NCBI RefSeq assembly: GCF_000420625.1 | Contig: NZ_ATVH01000017.1 | Location: 62,001 to 126,000 of the forward strand | Direction: 5' to 3' | DNA: 64,000 nt | Source: Fodinicurvata sediminis DSM 21159 | GTDB lineage: Bacteria > Pseudomonadota > Alphaproteobacteria > Kiloniellales > DSM-21159 | In this document: piece by piece, positions 38,019 through 48,837 of the stretch | Numbering within the stretch: position 1 is the first letter of the stretch | Layout: each line of letters opens with the position of its first letter | Program-made: the position numbers and the translations under genes | Notes under the pieces: generated by a model | Seen by the model: only the letters and a program-made list of their open reading frames with translations | Databases searched by the model: none | Told to the model about the DNA's origin: nothing

Positions 38019-39506
38019 ATGAAGATGACGGGCAAGATCCTTTCGGCGGCCGTGATGGGTGCGGCCGTGGCCTTTGCCGGACCGGCTCTGGCCCAGAAGA
38101 CCTCGGTCACCCTGGGCATGGTGCTGGAGCCGCCGAACCTCGATCCCACCGCAGGCGCCGCCGCCGCCATCGACGAGGTGGTCTATGCCAATGTCTTCGA
38201 GGGGCTGACTCGTTATGCCGAGGACGGCTCGATCCAGCCGGCGCTGGCCGAGTCCTGGGATATCTCCGAGGATGAGCTGAGCTATACCTTCCATCTGCAC
38301 GAAGGCGTGACCTTCCACGATGGCACGGAGATGACGGCAGAGGACGTGAAGTTCTCGCTGGATCGCGCGCGGGCCGAGGACTCCACCAATGCGCAGAAGG
38401 TCCTGTTCGAGGACATCGAATCTGTCGAGGTCGTCGATCCCCACACTGTCCAGGTGAACCTCTCACAGCCTGATGGCGCCTTCCTGTCCAACATGGCTTG
38501 GGGCGATGCGGTCATCGTGGCCGAGGAAAGCGCCGCCGACAACGCGACCAATCCAGTCGGCACGGGCCCCTTCCAGTTCGAGGACTGGCGCGAAGGAGAC
38601 AGCGTGGAGCTGACACGCTACGAGGACTACTGGGGCGAGCCGGTGGCCTTGGAGAGCGCGATCTTCAAGTTCATCGACGACCCCACGGCGGCCTTCTCGG
38701 CCATGATGGCGGGCGACCTGGATGCCTATCCCAGCTTCCCGGCGCCGGAGAACATTGCCCAGTTCGAGGCCGATCCCCAGTTCAAGGTGATCGAGGGGTC
38801 CACCGAAGGCGAGATCATCATGGCGATGAACAACGCCGTTGAACCCTTCGATGACATTCGCGTACGCAAGGCGGTGGCGCACGCCATCGACCGCGAGGGC
38901 CTGATCGAGGGGGCCTATTTCGGCTATGGTACGCCCATCGGTTCGCACCTGGCGCCGCAGAATCCGGCCTATGTGGACCTGACCGGGCAGTCGGCCTATG
39001 ATCCCGAGCTTTCGCGCGAGCTGCTGGCCGAAGCCGGTTACGAGGATGGCTTCGAGACGACCCTGAAGCTGCCGCCGCCGTCCTATGCGCGGCGTGGCGG
39101 GGAGATCCTGGCCTCCTATCTGCGCGACGTCGGCATCGAGGCCGAGATCATCAATGTCGAGTGGGCCCAGTGGCTGCAGAGCGTCTTCGAGGACACGGAC
39201 TATCATCTGACCGTCGTGGCGCATACCGAGCCCATGGACATCAACATCTATGCCCGCGACGATTATTACTTCAACTATGACTCCGAGGAATTCCGAGAGA
39301 TCATGGCTGAACTCGAAGCAACGGCCGATGAAGAGGCACGCAACGAGTTGCTGGAACAGGCCCAGCGCAAGCTGGCCGATGACTACGTCAACGCCTTCCT
39401 CTTCCAGCTGCCGAAACTGGGTGTGGCCAAGGCGGACCTGATGGGCCTCTGGCAGGATCAACCGACCCAGGCCAACGATCTGACGGGTGTCTACTGGAAA
39501 GAGTGA
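38019..39506 (+). CDS. peptide/nickel-type ABC transporter substrate-binding protein
   Basis: 495 residues with a Sec signal peptide (MKMTGKILSAAVMGAAVAF, cleavage near ALAQ). A family 5 (SBP_bac_5) protein: PPNLDPTAGAAAAIDEVVYA near residue 38, FEGLTRYAEDGSIQPALAES, SYTFHLHEGVTFHDGTEMTA and VGTGPFQFEDW are the hallmark segments. It captures peptides or peptide-like compounds in the periplasm. It is separated from the permease genes by a hairpin that would give more binding protein than permease. The substrate is likely an N-acyl or amide compound given the flanking hydrolases. Confidence 0.9.
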   Translation: MKMTGKILSAAVMGAAVAFAGPALAQKTSVTLGMVLEPPNLDPTAGAAAAIDEVVYANVFEGLTRYAEDGSIQPALAESWDISEDELSYTFHLHEGVTFHDGTEMTAEDVKFSLDRARAEDSTNAQKVLFEDIESVEVVDPHTVQVNLSQPDGAFLSNMAWGDAVIVAEESAADNATNPVGTGPFQFEDWREGDSVELTRYEDYWGEPVALESAIFKFIDDPTAAFSAMMAGDLDAYPSFPAPENIAQFEADPQFKVIEGSTEGEIIMAMNNAVEPFDDIRVRKAVAHAIDREGLIEGAYFGYGTPIGSHLAPQNPAYVDLTGQSAYDPELSRELLAEAGYEDGFETTLKLPPPSYARRGGEILASYLRDVGIEAEIINVEWAQWLQSVFEDTDYHLTVVAHTEPMDINIYARDDYYFNYDSEEFREIMAELEATADEEARNELLEQAQRKLADDYVNAFLFQLPKLGVAKADLMGLWQDQPTQANDLTGVYWKE

Positions 39507-39525
39507 CCGGAAGGAAAAGTCGTGG

Positions 39526-39563
39526 CCGGCCGGATGCTGCCGTGGCAGTGTCCGGCCGGTTTT
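39526..39563 (+). terminator. attenuating hairpin between binding-protein and permease genes
   Basis: A nine-base stem CCGGCCGGA (39526-39534) and TCCGGCCGG (39551-39559) with a 16-base loop is followed by TTTTC. It lies 20 bases after the binding-protein stop, where partial terminators commonly set the binding protein to permease ratio. Confidence 0.65.
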
Positions 39564-39592
39564 CATCAAGGCCGATGCGTCCAGAGTGATCC

Positions 39593-40543
39593 ATGCTCTC
39601 GTTTGTCCTGAAACGGCTCGTCTCGCTGACTCTCAGTCTGCTGGCCGCCAGCCTTGTCATCTTCTTTGTCATCAATGTGGTGCCCGGGGATCCGGCGCGC
39701 TTCATGCTGGGCATGAATGCACAGCCGGAAGCTCTGGCCTCTCTGAGGCGCGAGCTGGGCCTGGATCAAACGCTGCTGCAACGCTACTTCGACTGGCTCC
39801 AGGGGATGCTGGTGGGGGAGTTCGGCACCAGCTATACCTACAAGGTACCGGTGGCCGAGTTGATCGGCGACCGGCTGTGGGTTTCCCTGCCGCTGGCGCT
39901 CTATGCCCTGACGCTGTCCACCCTGATTGCCTTTCCGGCCGGGATTTTTTCGGCAGCCCGGCGCAATTCGCCCACGGACCTGTCCATCATGGGCATGACG
40001 CAGCTTGGCATTGCCGTCCCGAACTTCTGGTTCGCCATGCTGCTGGTCTTTTTCTTCTCGATCATACTGCAGTGGTTTTCCGCCGGCGGCTTTCCAGGTT
40101 GGGACAGCGGCTTCCTGCTGGCCGTACATGCGCTGACCCTGCCAGCGGTGGCGCTGGCGCTACCTCAGGCCTCGATCCTGGCGCGGGTCATGCGCTCGTC
40201 GCTGCTGGAAACCCTGGGCGAGGACTTCGTGCGCACGGCTCGGGCCAAGGGCCTGACACGCAGCCAGGCGCTCTGGCGGCATGCCCTGCGCAATGCCCTG
40301 ATCCCCGTGCTGACCATCATCGGCCTGCAGTTTTCCTTCCTGCTGGCCGGCGCCATCATCATAGAGAATGTCTTCTTCCTGCCGGGCCTGGGGCGCCTGG
40401 CTTTCCAGGCCATAGCCCAGCGTGACCTGATCGTGGTCCAGACCGTTATCATGCTTCTGGTCTTTGCCGTCATTCTGATCACCTTCCTGGTCGACCTGGC
40501 TTATGCGGCCGTGGACCCGCGGCTGAGGGGGCAGCGGTCATGA
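39593..40543 (+). CDS. ABC transporter permease (DppB type)
   Basis: 316 residues with about six helices. The family-typical N-terminus VLKRLVSLTLSLLAASLVIF and the following NVVPGDPARFMLG, GLDQTLLQRYFDWL, and the EAA loop region ETLGEDFVRTARAKGLTRSQ near residue 205 identify a DppB/OppB permease. The EAA loop docks to the fused ATPase. It overlaps dppC by four bases (ATGA), so the operon is tightly coupled. Confidence 0.92.
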   Translation: MLSFVLKRLVSLTLSLLAASLVIFFVINVVPGDPARFMLGMNAQPEALASLRRELGLDQTLLQRYFDWLQGMLVGEFGTSYTYKVPVAELIGDRLWVSLPLALYALTLSTLIAFPAGIFSAARRNSPTDLSIMGMTQLGIAVPNFWFAMLLVFFFSIILQWFSAGGFPGWDSGFLLAVHALTLPAVALALPQASILARVMRSSLLETLGEDFVRTARAKGLTRSQALWRHALRNALIPVLTIIGLQFSFLLAGAIIIENVFFLPGLGRLAFQAIAQRDLIVVQTVIMLLVFAVILITFLVDLAYAAVDPRLRGQRS

Positions 40544-41414
40544 GCGAAAGCGTGCAGACCCTGCCTCATGGAAAGGGGCACCGCGGTTTCCTGGCGACCG
40601 CGGTGCGCTCGCCCAACTTTGTGGTTGGTGCGTCCCTGACGCTGGTCTTCTTCCTTGCCACTCTTCTGTCCTTCGTCTGGACACCCTATGAAGTGACGCA
40701 GCTCAATCCGACCGAGAAGCTGAAGGACCCCTCGCTTGCGCACTGGCTGGGAACCGACAATCTGGGCCGGGATATTCTGTCCATGGTTATGGTTGGGGCG
40801 CGCGCCTCGATCGCGGTGGCCCTGATCGCGGTGGGGATTGGCATCCTGCTGGGCGTGCCACTGGGCCTGGCGGCGGCGGCGCGTCGCGGTTCGCTGCTGG
40901 ACGAGATCATCATGCGCACCAATGACCTGATCTTCGCCTTCCCGGCCCTGCTGCTGGCCATCATGATCACGGCGGTCTTCGGGCCCGGTGCCGTCAACGC
41001 CATCATCGCCATCGGCATTTTCAACATTCCCGTCTTCGCCCGTCTTTCGCGTGGGGCCGCCCTGTCGCTGTGGACGCGCGACTATATCCTGGCCGCGCGC
41101 GTCAGCGGCAAGTCCGCAACACGCATTTCCGCCGAGCATATTCTGCCCAACATCACCAACCTCCTGATCGTGCAGGGGACCATCCAGTTCTCGCTGGGTA
41201 TCCTGGCCGAGGCTGGTCTGTCCTATGTGGGCCTGGGTACACAGCCACCCATGCCCAGTTGGGGCCGGATGCTGGCGGACGCCCAGACCATGATCTCCTT
41301 CGCGCCGCACCTGGCGATTTTCCCGGGCCTGGCCATCGTGCTGACGGTCCTGGGCCTGAACCTGATGGGCGATGGGTTGCGGGACATCCTGGACCCGAGA
41401 CTGAGGCGTGCACG

Positions 41415-41418
<4 letters not shown>
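40540..41418 (+). CDS. ABC transporter permease (DppC type)
   Basis: 292 residues. An N-terminal cytoplasmic arm and first helix (VVGASLTLVFFLATLLSFVW) precede the DppC pattern LKDPSLAHWLGTDNLGRDIL near residue 60, a set of about six helices, and the EAA loop DYILAARVSGKSATRISAEH near 185. The end GLNLMGDGLRDILDPRLRR is diagnostic for DppC/OppC. It partners the DppB permease, and its stop overlaps the start of the ATPase gene (ATGA at 41415). Confidence 0.93.
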
Positions 41419-43046
<1,628 letters not shown>

Positions 43047-43072
43047 TCCAGATCCAAGAAAGGACACTAGCC

Positions 43073-44539
43073 ATGAGCAACATCCTGAGCGATTTCGGCT
43101 TCGACAGCCGGCACTGCTTCATCGCCGGCGCCTGGGGCCCGGCGGCCTCGGGCGCGACCCTGCCGGCCGAGGATCCCTCGACCGGAGAGATCATGGGCGA
43201 GATCGCCGGGGGCGGGGCCGAAGATATCGACCGCGCCGTGGCTGCGGCGCGCACGGCCCTGCAGGGTGAGTGGGGGCGCATGACGGCCACCGAGCGGGGA
43301 CGCGTTCTGGTCCGCATCGGCCAACTGGTTCTGGAACATGTGGAGCAGCTGGCCGAACTGGAGGCCCGCGACGTGGGTAAGCCGCTCAGCCAGGCGCGTG
43401 CCGATGCCGTCGCGCTGGCCCGCTACATGGAATTCTACGGCGGTGCGGCCGACAAGGTGCATGGCGAAACCATTCCCTTCAACGCAGGCTATACCGTCTA
43501 TACCCTGCGCGAGCCGCACGGCGTGACCGGTCACATCGTGCCCTGGAACTATCCCATGCAGATCATCGGGCGCTCTGTCGGCGCTGCCCTGGCCATGGGC
43601 AATGCCGCTGTCCTGAAGCCTGCCGAGGAGGCCAGCCTGACGGCTCTGGTCTTTACCGAGATCGCGCGGCAGGCCGGCCTGCCCGAAGGCGCGCTCAACA
43701 CCGTGCCGGGCCTGGGCGAGGAAGCCGGCGCGGCCCTGTCGGAACACGGCGGCGTCAATCACCTCTCCTTCACCGGTTCGGTGCCGGTGGGCAGCATGAT
43801 CCAGGCAGCGGCTGCGAAGAACGTGGTGCCGGTGACCCTGGAACTGGGCGGCAAGTCCCCGCAGGTGGTCTTCGAGGACGCCAACCTGGACAAGGCGCTG
43901 CCCTTCCTGGTGCGCGCCGGGGTGCAGAACGCGGGCCAGACCTGCTCGGCCTCATCGCGCCTGTTGATCCAGCGCGGTCTTTACGACCGGCTTCTGGAGC
44001 GGCTGGCCGAAAGCTATCGTGGCCTGAAGGTCGGCCCGGCGCTGTCGGATCTGAATGTCGGGCCGTTGATTTCGGCCCCGCAGAAGAAGATCGTCTCCGG
44101 CTTCCTGGACCTGGCCCGGCAGGACGGCCTGCAGATCGCGGCCCAGGGCGAGATTGCGGCCGATGCGCCGTCCGGCGGCCACTATGTGCCGCCAACGCTG
44201 ATCGCCGGCCTGTCACCGGATCACAAGCTGGCCCAGGACGAGATCTTCGGCCCGGTCCAGGTGGTGCTGCCCTTCGAGGACGAGGATGAGGCCGTGGCCA
44301 TCGCCAATGGCACGGATTACGGCCTGGTGGCCGGCGTCTGGTCGAAGGACGGCGATCGCCAGATGCGCATGGCCCGGAAGCTGCACTGCGGGCAGGTCTT
44401 CCTGAACAACTACGGGGCGGCCGGTGGGGCCGAACTGCCCTTCGGTGGGGTCGGCAAGTCGGGCCACGGCCGCGAGAAGGGCTTCGAGGCGCTCTACGGC
44501 TTCTCGTCGCTGAAGACCGTGGCGGCATATCACGGCTGA
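43073..44539 (+). CDS. NAD(P)-dependent aldehyde dehydrogenase
   Basis: 488 residues, normal for the ALDH superfamily. The general base Glu257 in TLELGGKSPQVVF and the nucleophile Cys291 in NAGQTCSASSRL are both present. Also seen are HIVPWNYPMQIIGRS (cofactor and substrate region near residue 155) and PLPFGGVGKSGHGREKG near the end. Sequence flavour is that of betaine/gamma-aminobutyraldehyde-type enzymes that oxidise amino- or amide-bearing aldehydes. It starts 26 bases after the ABC ATPase and is followed by an SDR, so the operon converts an imported compound through alcohol and aldehyde steps. Confidence 0.92.
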   Translation: MSNILSDFGFDSRHCFIAGAWGPAASGATLPAEDPSTGEIMGEIAGGGAEDIDRAVAAARTALQGEWGRMTATERGRVLVRIGQLVLEHVEQLAELEARDVGKPLSQARADAVALARYMEFYGGAADKVHGETIPFNAGYTVYTLREPHGVTGHIVPWNYPMQIIGRSVGAALAMGNAAVLKPAEEASLTALVFTEIARQAGLPEGALNTVPGLGEEAGAALSEHGGVNHLSFTGSVPVGSMIQAAAAKNVVPVTLELGGKSPQVVFEDANLDKALPFLVRAGVQNAGQTCSASSRLLIQRGLYDRLLERLAESYRGLKVGPALSDLNVGPLISAPQKKIVSGFLDLARQDGLQIAAQGEIAADAPSGGHYVPPTLIAGLSPDHKLAQDEIFGPVQVVLPFEDEDEAVAIANGTDYGLVAGVWSKDGDRQMRMARKLHCGQVFLNNYGAAGGAELPFGGVGKSGHGREKGFEALYGFSSLKTVAAYHG

Positions 44540-44576
44540 ACTAGCCGTTCCAACCAAGACAGAGGACAGCAAGAGT

Positions 44577-45323
44577 ATGAGATTGAAGGACAAGACCGCC
44601 ATCGTCACCGGTGGCGCCTCGGGCTTCGGGGCCGGCATTGTGCGCAAGTTCCTGGACGAAGGCGCCCGGGTCATGATCGCCGACATCAACGGCGAGGCTG
44701 CCGAGAGCCTGGCCGGCGAGCTGGGCGACAGGGCCGTCGCCCAGAAAGTGGACGTGGCCAGCAAGGACAGCGTCGAGGCGATGAGCCAGGCGGCGCTGTC
44801 GGCCTTCGGCCAGGTGGATATCCTGGTGAACAACGCCGGGGTCACGCATCTGCCGGCCGCCATGGAAGAGGTCAGCGAGGAGGACTTCGACCGCGTGCTG
44901 GCGGTGAACACCAAGTCGGTCTACCTGACGGCACGGACCCTTCTGCCGCACATGAAGGAACGGGGAACCGGGGCCATCCTGAACGTTGCCTCGACCGGCG
45001 GCGTCAGCCCGCGTCCGCGGCTGTCCTGGTACAATGCCTCGAAGGGCTGGATGATCACGGCCACCAAGGCCATGGCGGTGGAGCTGGCCCCGGCTGGCAT
45101 ACGCGTCAACGCCATCAATCCCGTGGCCGGCGACACGCCGCTGCTCAAGTCCTTCATGGGCGAGGACACGCCCGAGGTCCGGGCCAAGTTCCTCTCGACC
45201 ATTCCCATCGGCCGCTTCTCCACCGCCGAGGACATGGGCAATACCGCAGCCTTTCTCTGCTCGGACGAGGCCTCCATGGTGACCGGTGTCGCCATGGAAG
45301 TGGACGGTGGGCGCTGCATCTGA
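44577..45323 (+). CDS. short-chain dehydrogenase/reductase (classical SDR)
   Basis: 248 residues. The Rossmann motif TGGASGFGAGIV begins near residue 11, NNAG occurs near 88, and the catalytic residues are Ser139, Tyr152 and Lys156 (NVAS and WYNASKG). The C-terminal SSMVTGVAMEVDGGRCI is classic FabG/glucose-dehydrogenase-like. DADINGE-type sequence after beta-2 (MIADINGEAAE) suggests NAD(H) preference. It lies 37 bases after the aldehyde dehydrogenase and 16 before the aminohydrolase. The substrate is unknown; alcohol to ketone or aldehyde oxidation fits the neighbours. Confidence 0.92.
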   Translation: MRLKDKTAIVTGGASGFGAGIVRKFLDEGARVMIADINGEAAESLAGELGDRAVAQKVDVASKDSVEAMSQAALSAFGQVDILVNNAGVTHLPAAMEEVSEEDFDRVLAVNTKSVYLTARTLLPHMKERGTGAILNVASTGGVSPRPRLSWYNASKGWMITATKAMAVELAPAGIRVNAINPVAGDTPLLKSFMGEDTPEVRAKFLSTIPIGRFSTAEDMGNTAAFLCSDEASMVTGVAMEVDGGRCI

Positions 45324-45339
45324 ACGCAAGGGAGAGGGC

Positions 45340-46347
45340 ATGAAACCCGGTGCGCGCAACCTGATTACCGATGTACCCGGCCTGAAGGTCGGCAATGCCC
45401 GGAACGACCGGGTCAAGTCCGGAACCACGGTCCTGCTGGCCGACCAGCCGTCCGTGGCCTCGGTGGAGGTGATGGGCGGCGCGCCGGGCACGCGGGAAAC
45501 CGACCTGCTGGCCCCCGACAAGACCGTGCAGGGGGTGGACGCCCTGGTGCTCTCCGGCGGTTCCGCCTTCGGCCTGGAGGCCGCCTCGGGTGTGGTCGAT
45601 GCCCTGCGCGCGCAGGGGCGTGGCTTTGCCGTGGGCGACATGCGGGTGCCCATCGTGCCCTCGGCCATCCTCTTCGACCTTCTGAATGGCGGCGACAAGG
45701 ACTGGAACAGCAATCCTTACCGGGCCTTGGGTGCGGAGGCCCTGGAGGCCGTCAGCATGGACTTCGCCCTCGGCACCGCCGGGGCCGGCACCGGTGCCGG
45801 CACCGCCGAGCTGAAAGGTGGCCTGGGCTCCGCGTCCCTGGTTCTGGACTCCGGGCATACGGTGGGCGCGCTGGTGGCCGTCAATGCCTTCGGCAGTGCG
45901 AATGTTCCCGGGCATCCTCACTTCTGGGCGGCGCCCTTCGAGGTGGGCGCCGAATTCGGGGGACTTGGGCCCTGTCCCGAGGCGGTGCCGCTCACCCTGC
46001 CGAAGAACAAGACGCTGGAGGCGCTGAACGCCAAGGCCAACACAACGATTGCCATTGTCGCCACCGATGCCGTGCTGACCAAGGGGCAGGCCAAGCGCCT
46101 GGCGACCGTGGCCCATGACGGCATGGCGCGCAGCCTGGTGCCCTCGCACACACCGCTGGACGGGGATCTGGTCTTCTCACTGGCCACCGGGGCGCGGCCG
46201 CTGGAGGACCCGGCCAGCGACCAGATGCTGCTGGGACACGCCGCCGCGAGCTGCCTGGCGCGCGCCATTGCCCGCGGTGTTCATGCCGCCACGCCGGCAG
46301 AGGGGGATAGCCTGCCGACGTGGCAGGAAGCTTGGGGCAGGACCTGA
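45340..46347 (+). CDS. P1/S58 family self-processing aminohydrolase (nylon-hydrolase/DmpA-like)
   Basis: 335 residues from the ATG at 45340 after GGAGAGGG. The N-terminus ITDVPGLKVGNARNDRVKSG, the glycine-rich VLSGGSAFGLEAASGVVDAL near residue 70 and the C-terminal HTPLDGDLVFSLATG define the DmpA/NylC superfamily. The expected autocleavage site is Asn234-Thr235 in NAKANTTIAIVATD, corresponding to the N-T cleavage of the 6-aminohexanoate-oligomer hydrolase NylC; Thr235 would become the N-terminal nucleophile of the beta chain. Family members hydrolyse N-terminal amino-acid amides or omega-amino-acid oligomers. It closes the peptide-import operon and is convergent with the next gene (three-base gap). 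Confidence 0.88.
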   Translation: MKPGARNLITDVPGLKVGNARNDRVKSGTTVLLADQPSVASVEVMGGAPGTRETDLLAPDKTVQGVDALVLSGGSAFGLEAASGVVDALRAQGRGFAVGDMRVPIVPSAILFDLLNGGDKDWNSNPYRALGAEALEAVSMDFALGTAGAGTGAGTAELKGGLGSASLVLDSGHTVGALVAVNAFGSANVPGHPHFWAAPFEVGAEFGGLGPCPEAVPLTLPKNKTLEALNAKANTTIAIVATDAVLTKGQAKRLATVAHDGMARSLVPSHTPLDGDLVFSLATGARPLEDPASDQMLLGHAAASCLARAIARGVHAATPAEGDSLPTWQEAWGRT

Positions 46348-46350
46348 GCC

Positions 46351-47049
46351 TTACGCCGTCTTCAGGCCCAGGGCGTCCAGCTCGGCGATGAAGCTGTCGG
46401 CAGACAGCGCGCGGGCGTAGTGGCCGTCCATGGCCTCGATGGAGCGCAGGTGGCGATCCTCGGTATAGGTGGCGCAGGCGTCCTCGATCTCGGTCACCAT
46501 GAAGCCGCGGTCGGCGGCATCGCGCACGGTGGATTCGACACACTGGTCGGTGACCACGCCATAGACGACCAGGTATTCGACGCCCAGGTTGCGCAGGACG
46601 TATTCGATGTTGGTGCAGTTGAAGATGCCCGAGGCCGTCTTGGGAATGACGATCTCGTCGCCCACCGGGGCGACCTCGTCGATCACGGCGCCTTCCCAGG
46701 AGCCCTTGGCCGCGTGCAGGCGCGAGATCTTGTGGTCAAGGCTGCGGTCGCGCCCGTCCTGGGTCAGGCTCTGGATCACGGTGTAGATGACCTCGATGCC
46801 CGCCGCCCGCGCGGCCGCCTGCAGGCGCTGCTGGGCGGGGATGACCACAGTCTCCACGCGCTCGAAGAAAAAGCGCTTCTTCCACTCTGGGGTGCCTTCG
46901 ACCTTGGCGCGTTCGCGCAGGGGTTTGCCGGCCTCCATGTTCTGCATGTCGATGGACAGCAGCGCCGTCTTGCCGGGTTCGATGGGGCGGTAGCGGTAAC
47001 TGCCGTCTTCGGCGTCGACGGGCGGAATCGGGTTCAGGGTCTTGGTCAT
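46351..47049 (-). CDS. isochorismatase-family cysteine hydrolase (paralogue 1)
   Basis: 232 residues from the ATG at 47049-47047; in-frame upstream codons lack a ribosome site. The triad is visible: Asp in LLSIDMQN near residue 30, Lys in VIPKTASGIFNCTN near 140 and Cys in GVVTDQCVESTVRDA near 170, with the cis-peptide region before the Cys. The segment EVIYTVIQSLTQDGRDR is shared almost word for word with the second hydrolase at 54209, marking both as one subfamily (amide or ureide hydrolases such as RutB and biuret hydrolase are related). It is divergent from the liv operon, with a 224-base promoter gap. Confidence 0.85.
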   Translation of the reverse strand: MTKTLNPIPPVDAEDGSYRYRPIEPGKTALLSIDMQNMEAGKPLRERAKVEGTPEWKKRFFFERVETVVIPAQQRLQAAARAAGIEVIYTVIQSLTQDGRDRSLDHKISRLHAAKGSWEGAVIDEVAPVGDEIVIPKTASGIFNCTNIEYVLRNLGVEYLVVYGVVTDQCVESTVRDAADRGFMVTEIEDACATYTEDRHLRSIEAMDGHYARALSADSFIAELDALGLKTA

Positions 47050-47273
47050 CGTTTCTGCGGGCTCCTCTTGTCTCTCGGTCTTGTGGACCTGGGGCCGGTT
47101 CAGCCCTTGTGGCGCTCCGGTGCTGCTTGCTGCAAGATGTTTCTTCGCCTTGGAAAAAGGCTTTGTCAATCATTACAGGATTGCAAGGTTTATCGGTATT
47201 TTGTAACGTATCATTCACAGCTGCGCCAGAATTGACGGCGTGCAAACAAACGAAATCCTGCAAAGGGTCAGAG
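47050..47273. promoter_or_regulatory. divergent promoter region, cysteine hydrolase / liv operon
   Basis: The 224-base gap is GC-rich at the left and AT-richer from 47155 to 47225. The latter stretch (TTGCAAGGTTTATCGG, then TATTTTGTAACG) is the likely livG promoter. A spaced TTACA (47173-47177) and TGTAA (47202-47206) are complementary and could be part of a regulator site. The RpiR-type regulator encoded at 54864 is a candidate ligand-dependent controller. Confidence 0.35.
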
Positions 47274-48068
47274 ATGGTTGATACGCCAGATACGCTGTTG
47301 GAAGGTGATCGTTTGAGCCGGCGATTTGGCGGTGTCGTGGCTTTGCAGGACTATTCCGTAAAGCTCTCCAAGGGCGATCTGCTGGGCCTGATCGGGCCCA
47401 ACGGCGCCGGCAAGACCACGGCCTTCAACCTGCTCTCCGGCGTGCTGCCGCCTTCAAGCGGCAGCATCTCGCTGGACGGCCGCAACCTGACCGGATCGCA
47501 GCCCGAGGCCTTTGCCGAGGCCGGCATCGCCCGCAGCTTCCAGAACATCCGCCTGTTCAAGGATCTCTCCGCCTGGGAAAACGTGGCCGCCGGCTATCAC
47601 ATGCGCCATGGCGCCGGCTGGCTGTCCACCATCCTGGCGCTGCCGGGCGCCCGCGCCAGCGAGCGCCGGATGCGCGAGAAGGCCTGTGCCCTGATGGAGA
47701 CCGTGGGGCTGGCGGATTTCATCGACCAGCGCGCCGGCGACATGCCCTATGGCCACCAGCGCAAGCTCGAGATCGCCCGCGCACTGGCCACCGAGCCGCG
47801 TGTGCTGCTGCTGGACGAGCCGGCCGCTGGCATGAACGCCACGGAGACCGAGGAGCTCAAGAAGATGATCGCCGTGATTCACGAGGACCTGGGCCTGACC
47901 CTGGTGCTGGTGGAACACGACATGCGCTTTGTCATGTCGCTGTGCCGGCGCGTGCAGGTGCTCAACCGCGGCGAGCTGATTGCCGACGGCACGCCCGAGG
48001 AGGTGCAGGCGACACCGGCAGTGGCCGAAGCTTATCTTGGCAAGGGCAGGGGGAAGAAGGTTGCCTGA
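47274..48068 (+). CDS. livG: branched-chain amino acid ABC transporter ATPase (LivG type)
   Basis: 264 residues from the ATG at 47274. Walker A LIGPNGAGKTTAFNLLSG near residue 38, the LivG-specific GIARSFQNIRLFKDLSAWEN near 85, signature-like MPYGHQRKLEIARALA near 160 and Walker B VLLLDEPAAGMNATE near 180. It ends with a short basic tail. It drives import through LivH/LivM with LivF. The gene begins the five-gene liv set; its stop overlaps the TTG start of livF. Confidence 0.92.
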   Translation: MVDTPDTLLEGDRLSRRFGGVVALQDYSVKLSKGDLLGLIGPNGAGKTTAFNLLSGVLPPSSGSISLDGRNLTGSQPEAFAEAGIARSFQNIRLFKDLSAWENVAAGYHMRHGAGWLSTILALPGARASERRMREKACALMETVGLADFIDQRAGDMPYGHQRKLEIARALATEPRVLLLDEPAAGMNATETEELKKMIAVIHEDLGLTLVLVEHDMRFVMSLCRRVQVLNRGELIADGTPEEVQATPAVAEAYLGKGRGKKVA

Positions 48069-48837
48069 CGCGCTGCTGAAGGTGGAAAGCATCAATGTCT
48101 GGCGCGGCGCATCGCAGGTGCTGAACGATGTGTCGCTGTCGGTCGGACAGGGCGAGATCGTGGCCCTGCTGGGGGGCAACGGGGCCGGCAAGACCTCGAC
48201 TCTCTCCACCATTTCCGGCCTGCTGCGCCCGAAAAGCGGCAGCATCACCTTTGCCGGAGACTCAGGGCCGGTTTCGCTGACCAGCCTGCGCCCAGAGAAC
48301 ATCGTCAAGCTGGGCATCGCGCACTGTCCCGAGGGGCGACAGGTCTTCGGCGGCCTTTCGGTGATGGAGAACCTGCGCATGGGCGCCTACCTGCGCCATG
48401 ACGACCAGATCGGCGCCGACATCAAGCACTTCTTCGAGCTGTTTCCCATCCTGGAGGAGCGCGCCGACCTGAAGGCCGGGCAGCTGTCGGGCGGCGAGCA
48501 GATGATGCTGGCGCTGACCCGGGCCCTGATGTCGCGGCCGCGCCTGCTGATGCTGGACGAGCCCTCGCTTGGCCTGGCGCCCCAGGTGATCGACCAGATC
48601 TTCGACCGGATCGAGGAGATCCGTGCCCAGGGCACCACGGTCTTCCTGGTCGAGCAGAATGCTGCCATGGCGCTGGAGGTCGCCGACCGGGCCTATGTGA
48701 TCGAGAACGGGAAGATCACGATTTCCGGCAACGCCAGCGAGCTGGCCGAGGACCCCTCGGTCCGGGAAGCCTATCTGGGAATCGAGACAACACAAGCCAC
48801 AGGAGCTGAGACCCCGCCCATGGAGACCTCCTCATGA
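48061..48837 (+). CDS. livF: branched-chain amino acid ABC transporter ATPase (LivF type)
   Basis: 258 residues from the TTG at 48061, chosen because GGGGGAAGAAGG stands right before it and the protein then begins just ahead of the conserved ALLKVESINVWRGASQVL. Walker A LLGGNGAGKTSTLSTISG, the LivF-type LGIAHCPEGRQVFGGLSVME, signature LSGGEQMMLALTRALMS and Walker B RLLMLDEPSLGLAPQVI are present. A longer than usual C-terminal tail (ETTQATGAETPPMETSS) follows. It overlaps livG by eight bases and livH by four. Confidence 0.9.
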   Translation: MPDALLKVESINVWRGASQVLNDVSLSVGQGEIVALLGGNGAGKTSTLSTISGLLRPKSGSITFAGDSGPVSLTSLRPENIVKLGIAHCPEGRQVFGGLSVMENLRMGAYLRHDDQIGADIKHFFELFPILEERADLKAGQLSGGEQMMLALTRALMSRPRLLMLDEPSLGLAPQVIDQIFDRIEEIRAQGTTVFLVEQNAAMALEVADRAYVIENGKITISGNASELAEDPSVREAYLGIETTQATGAETPPMETSS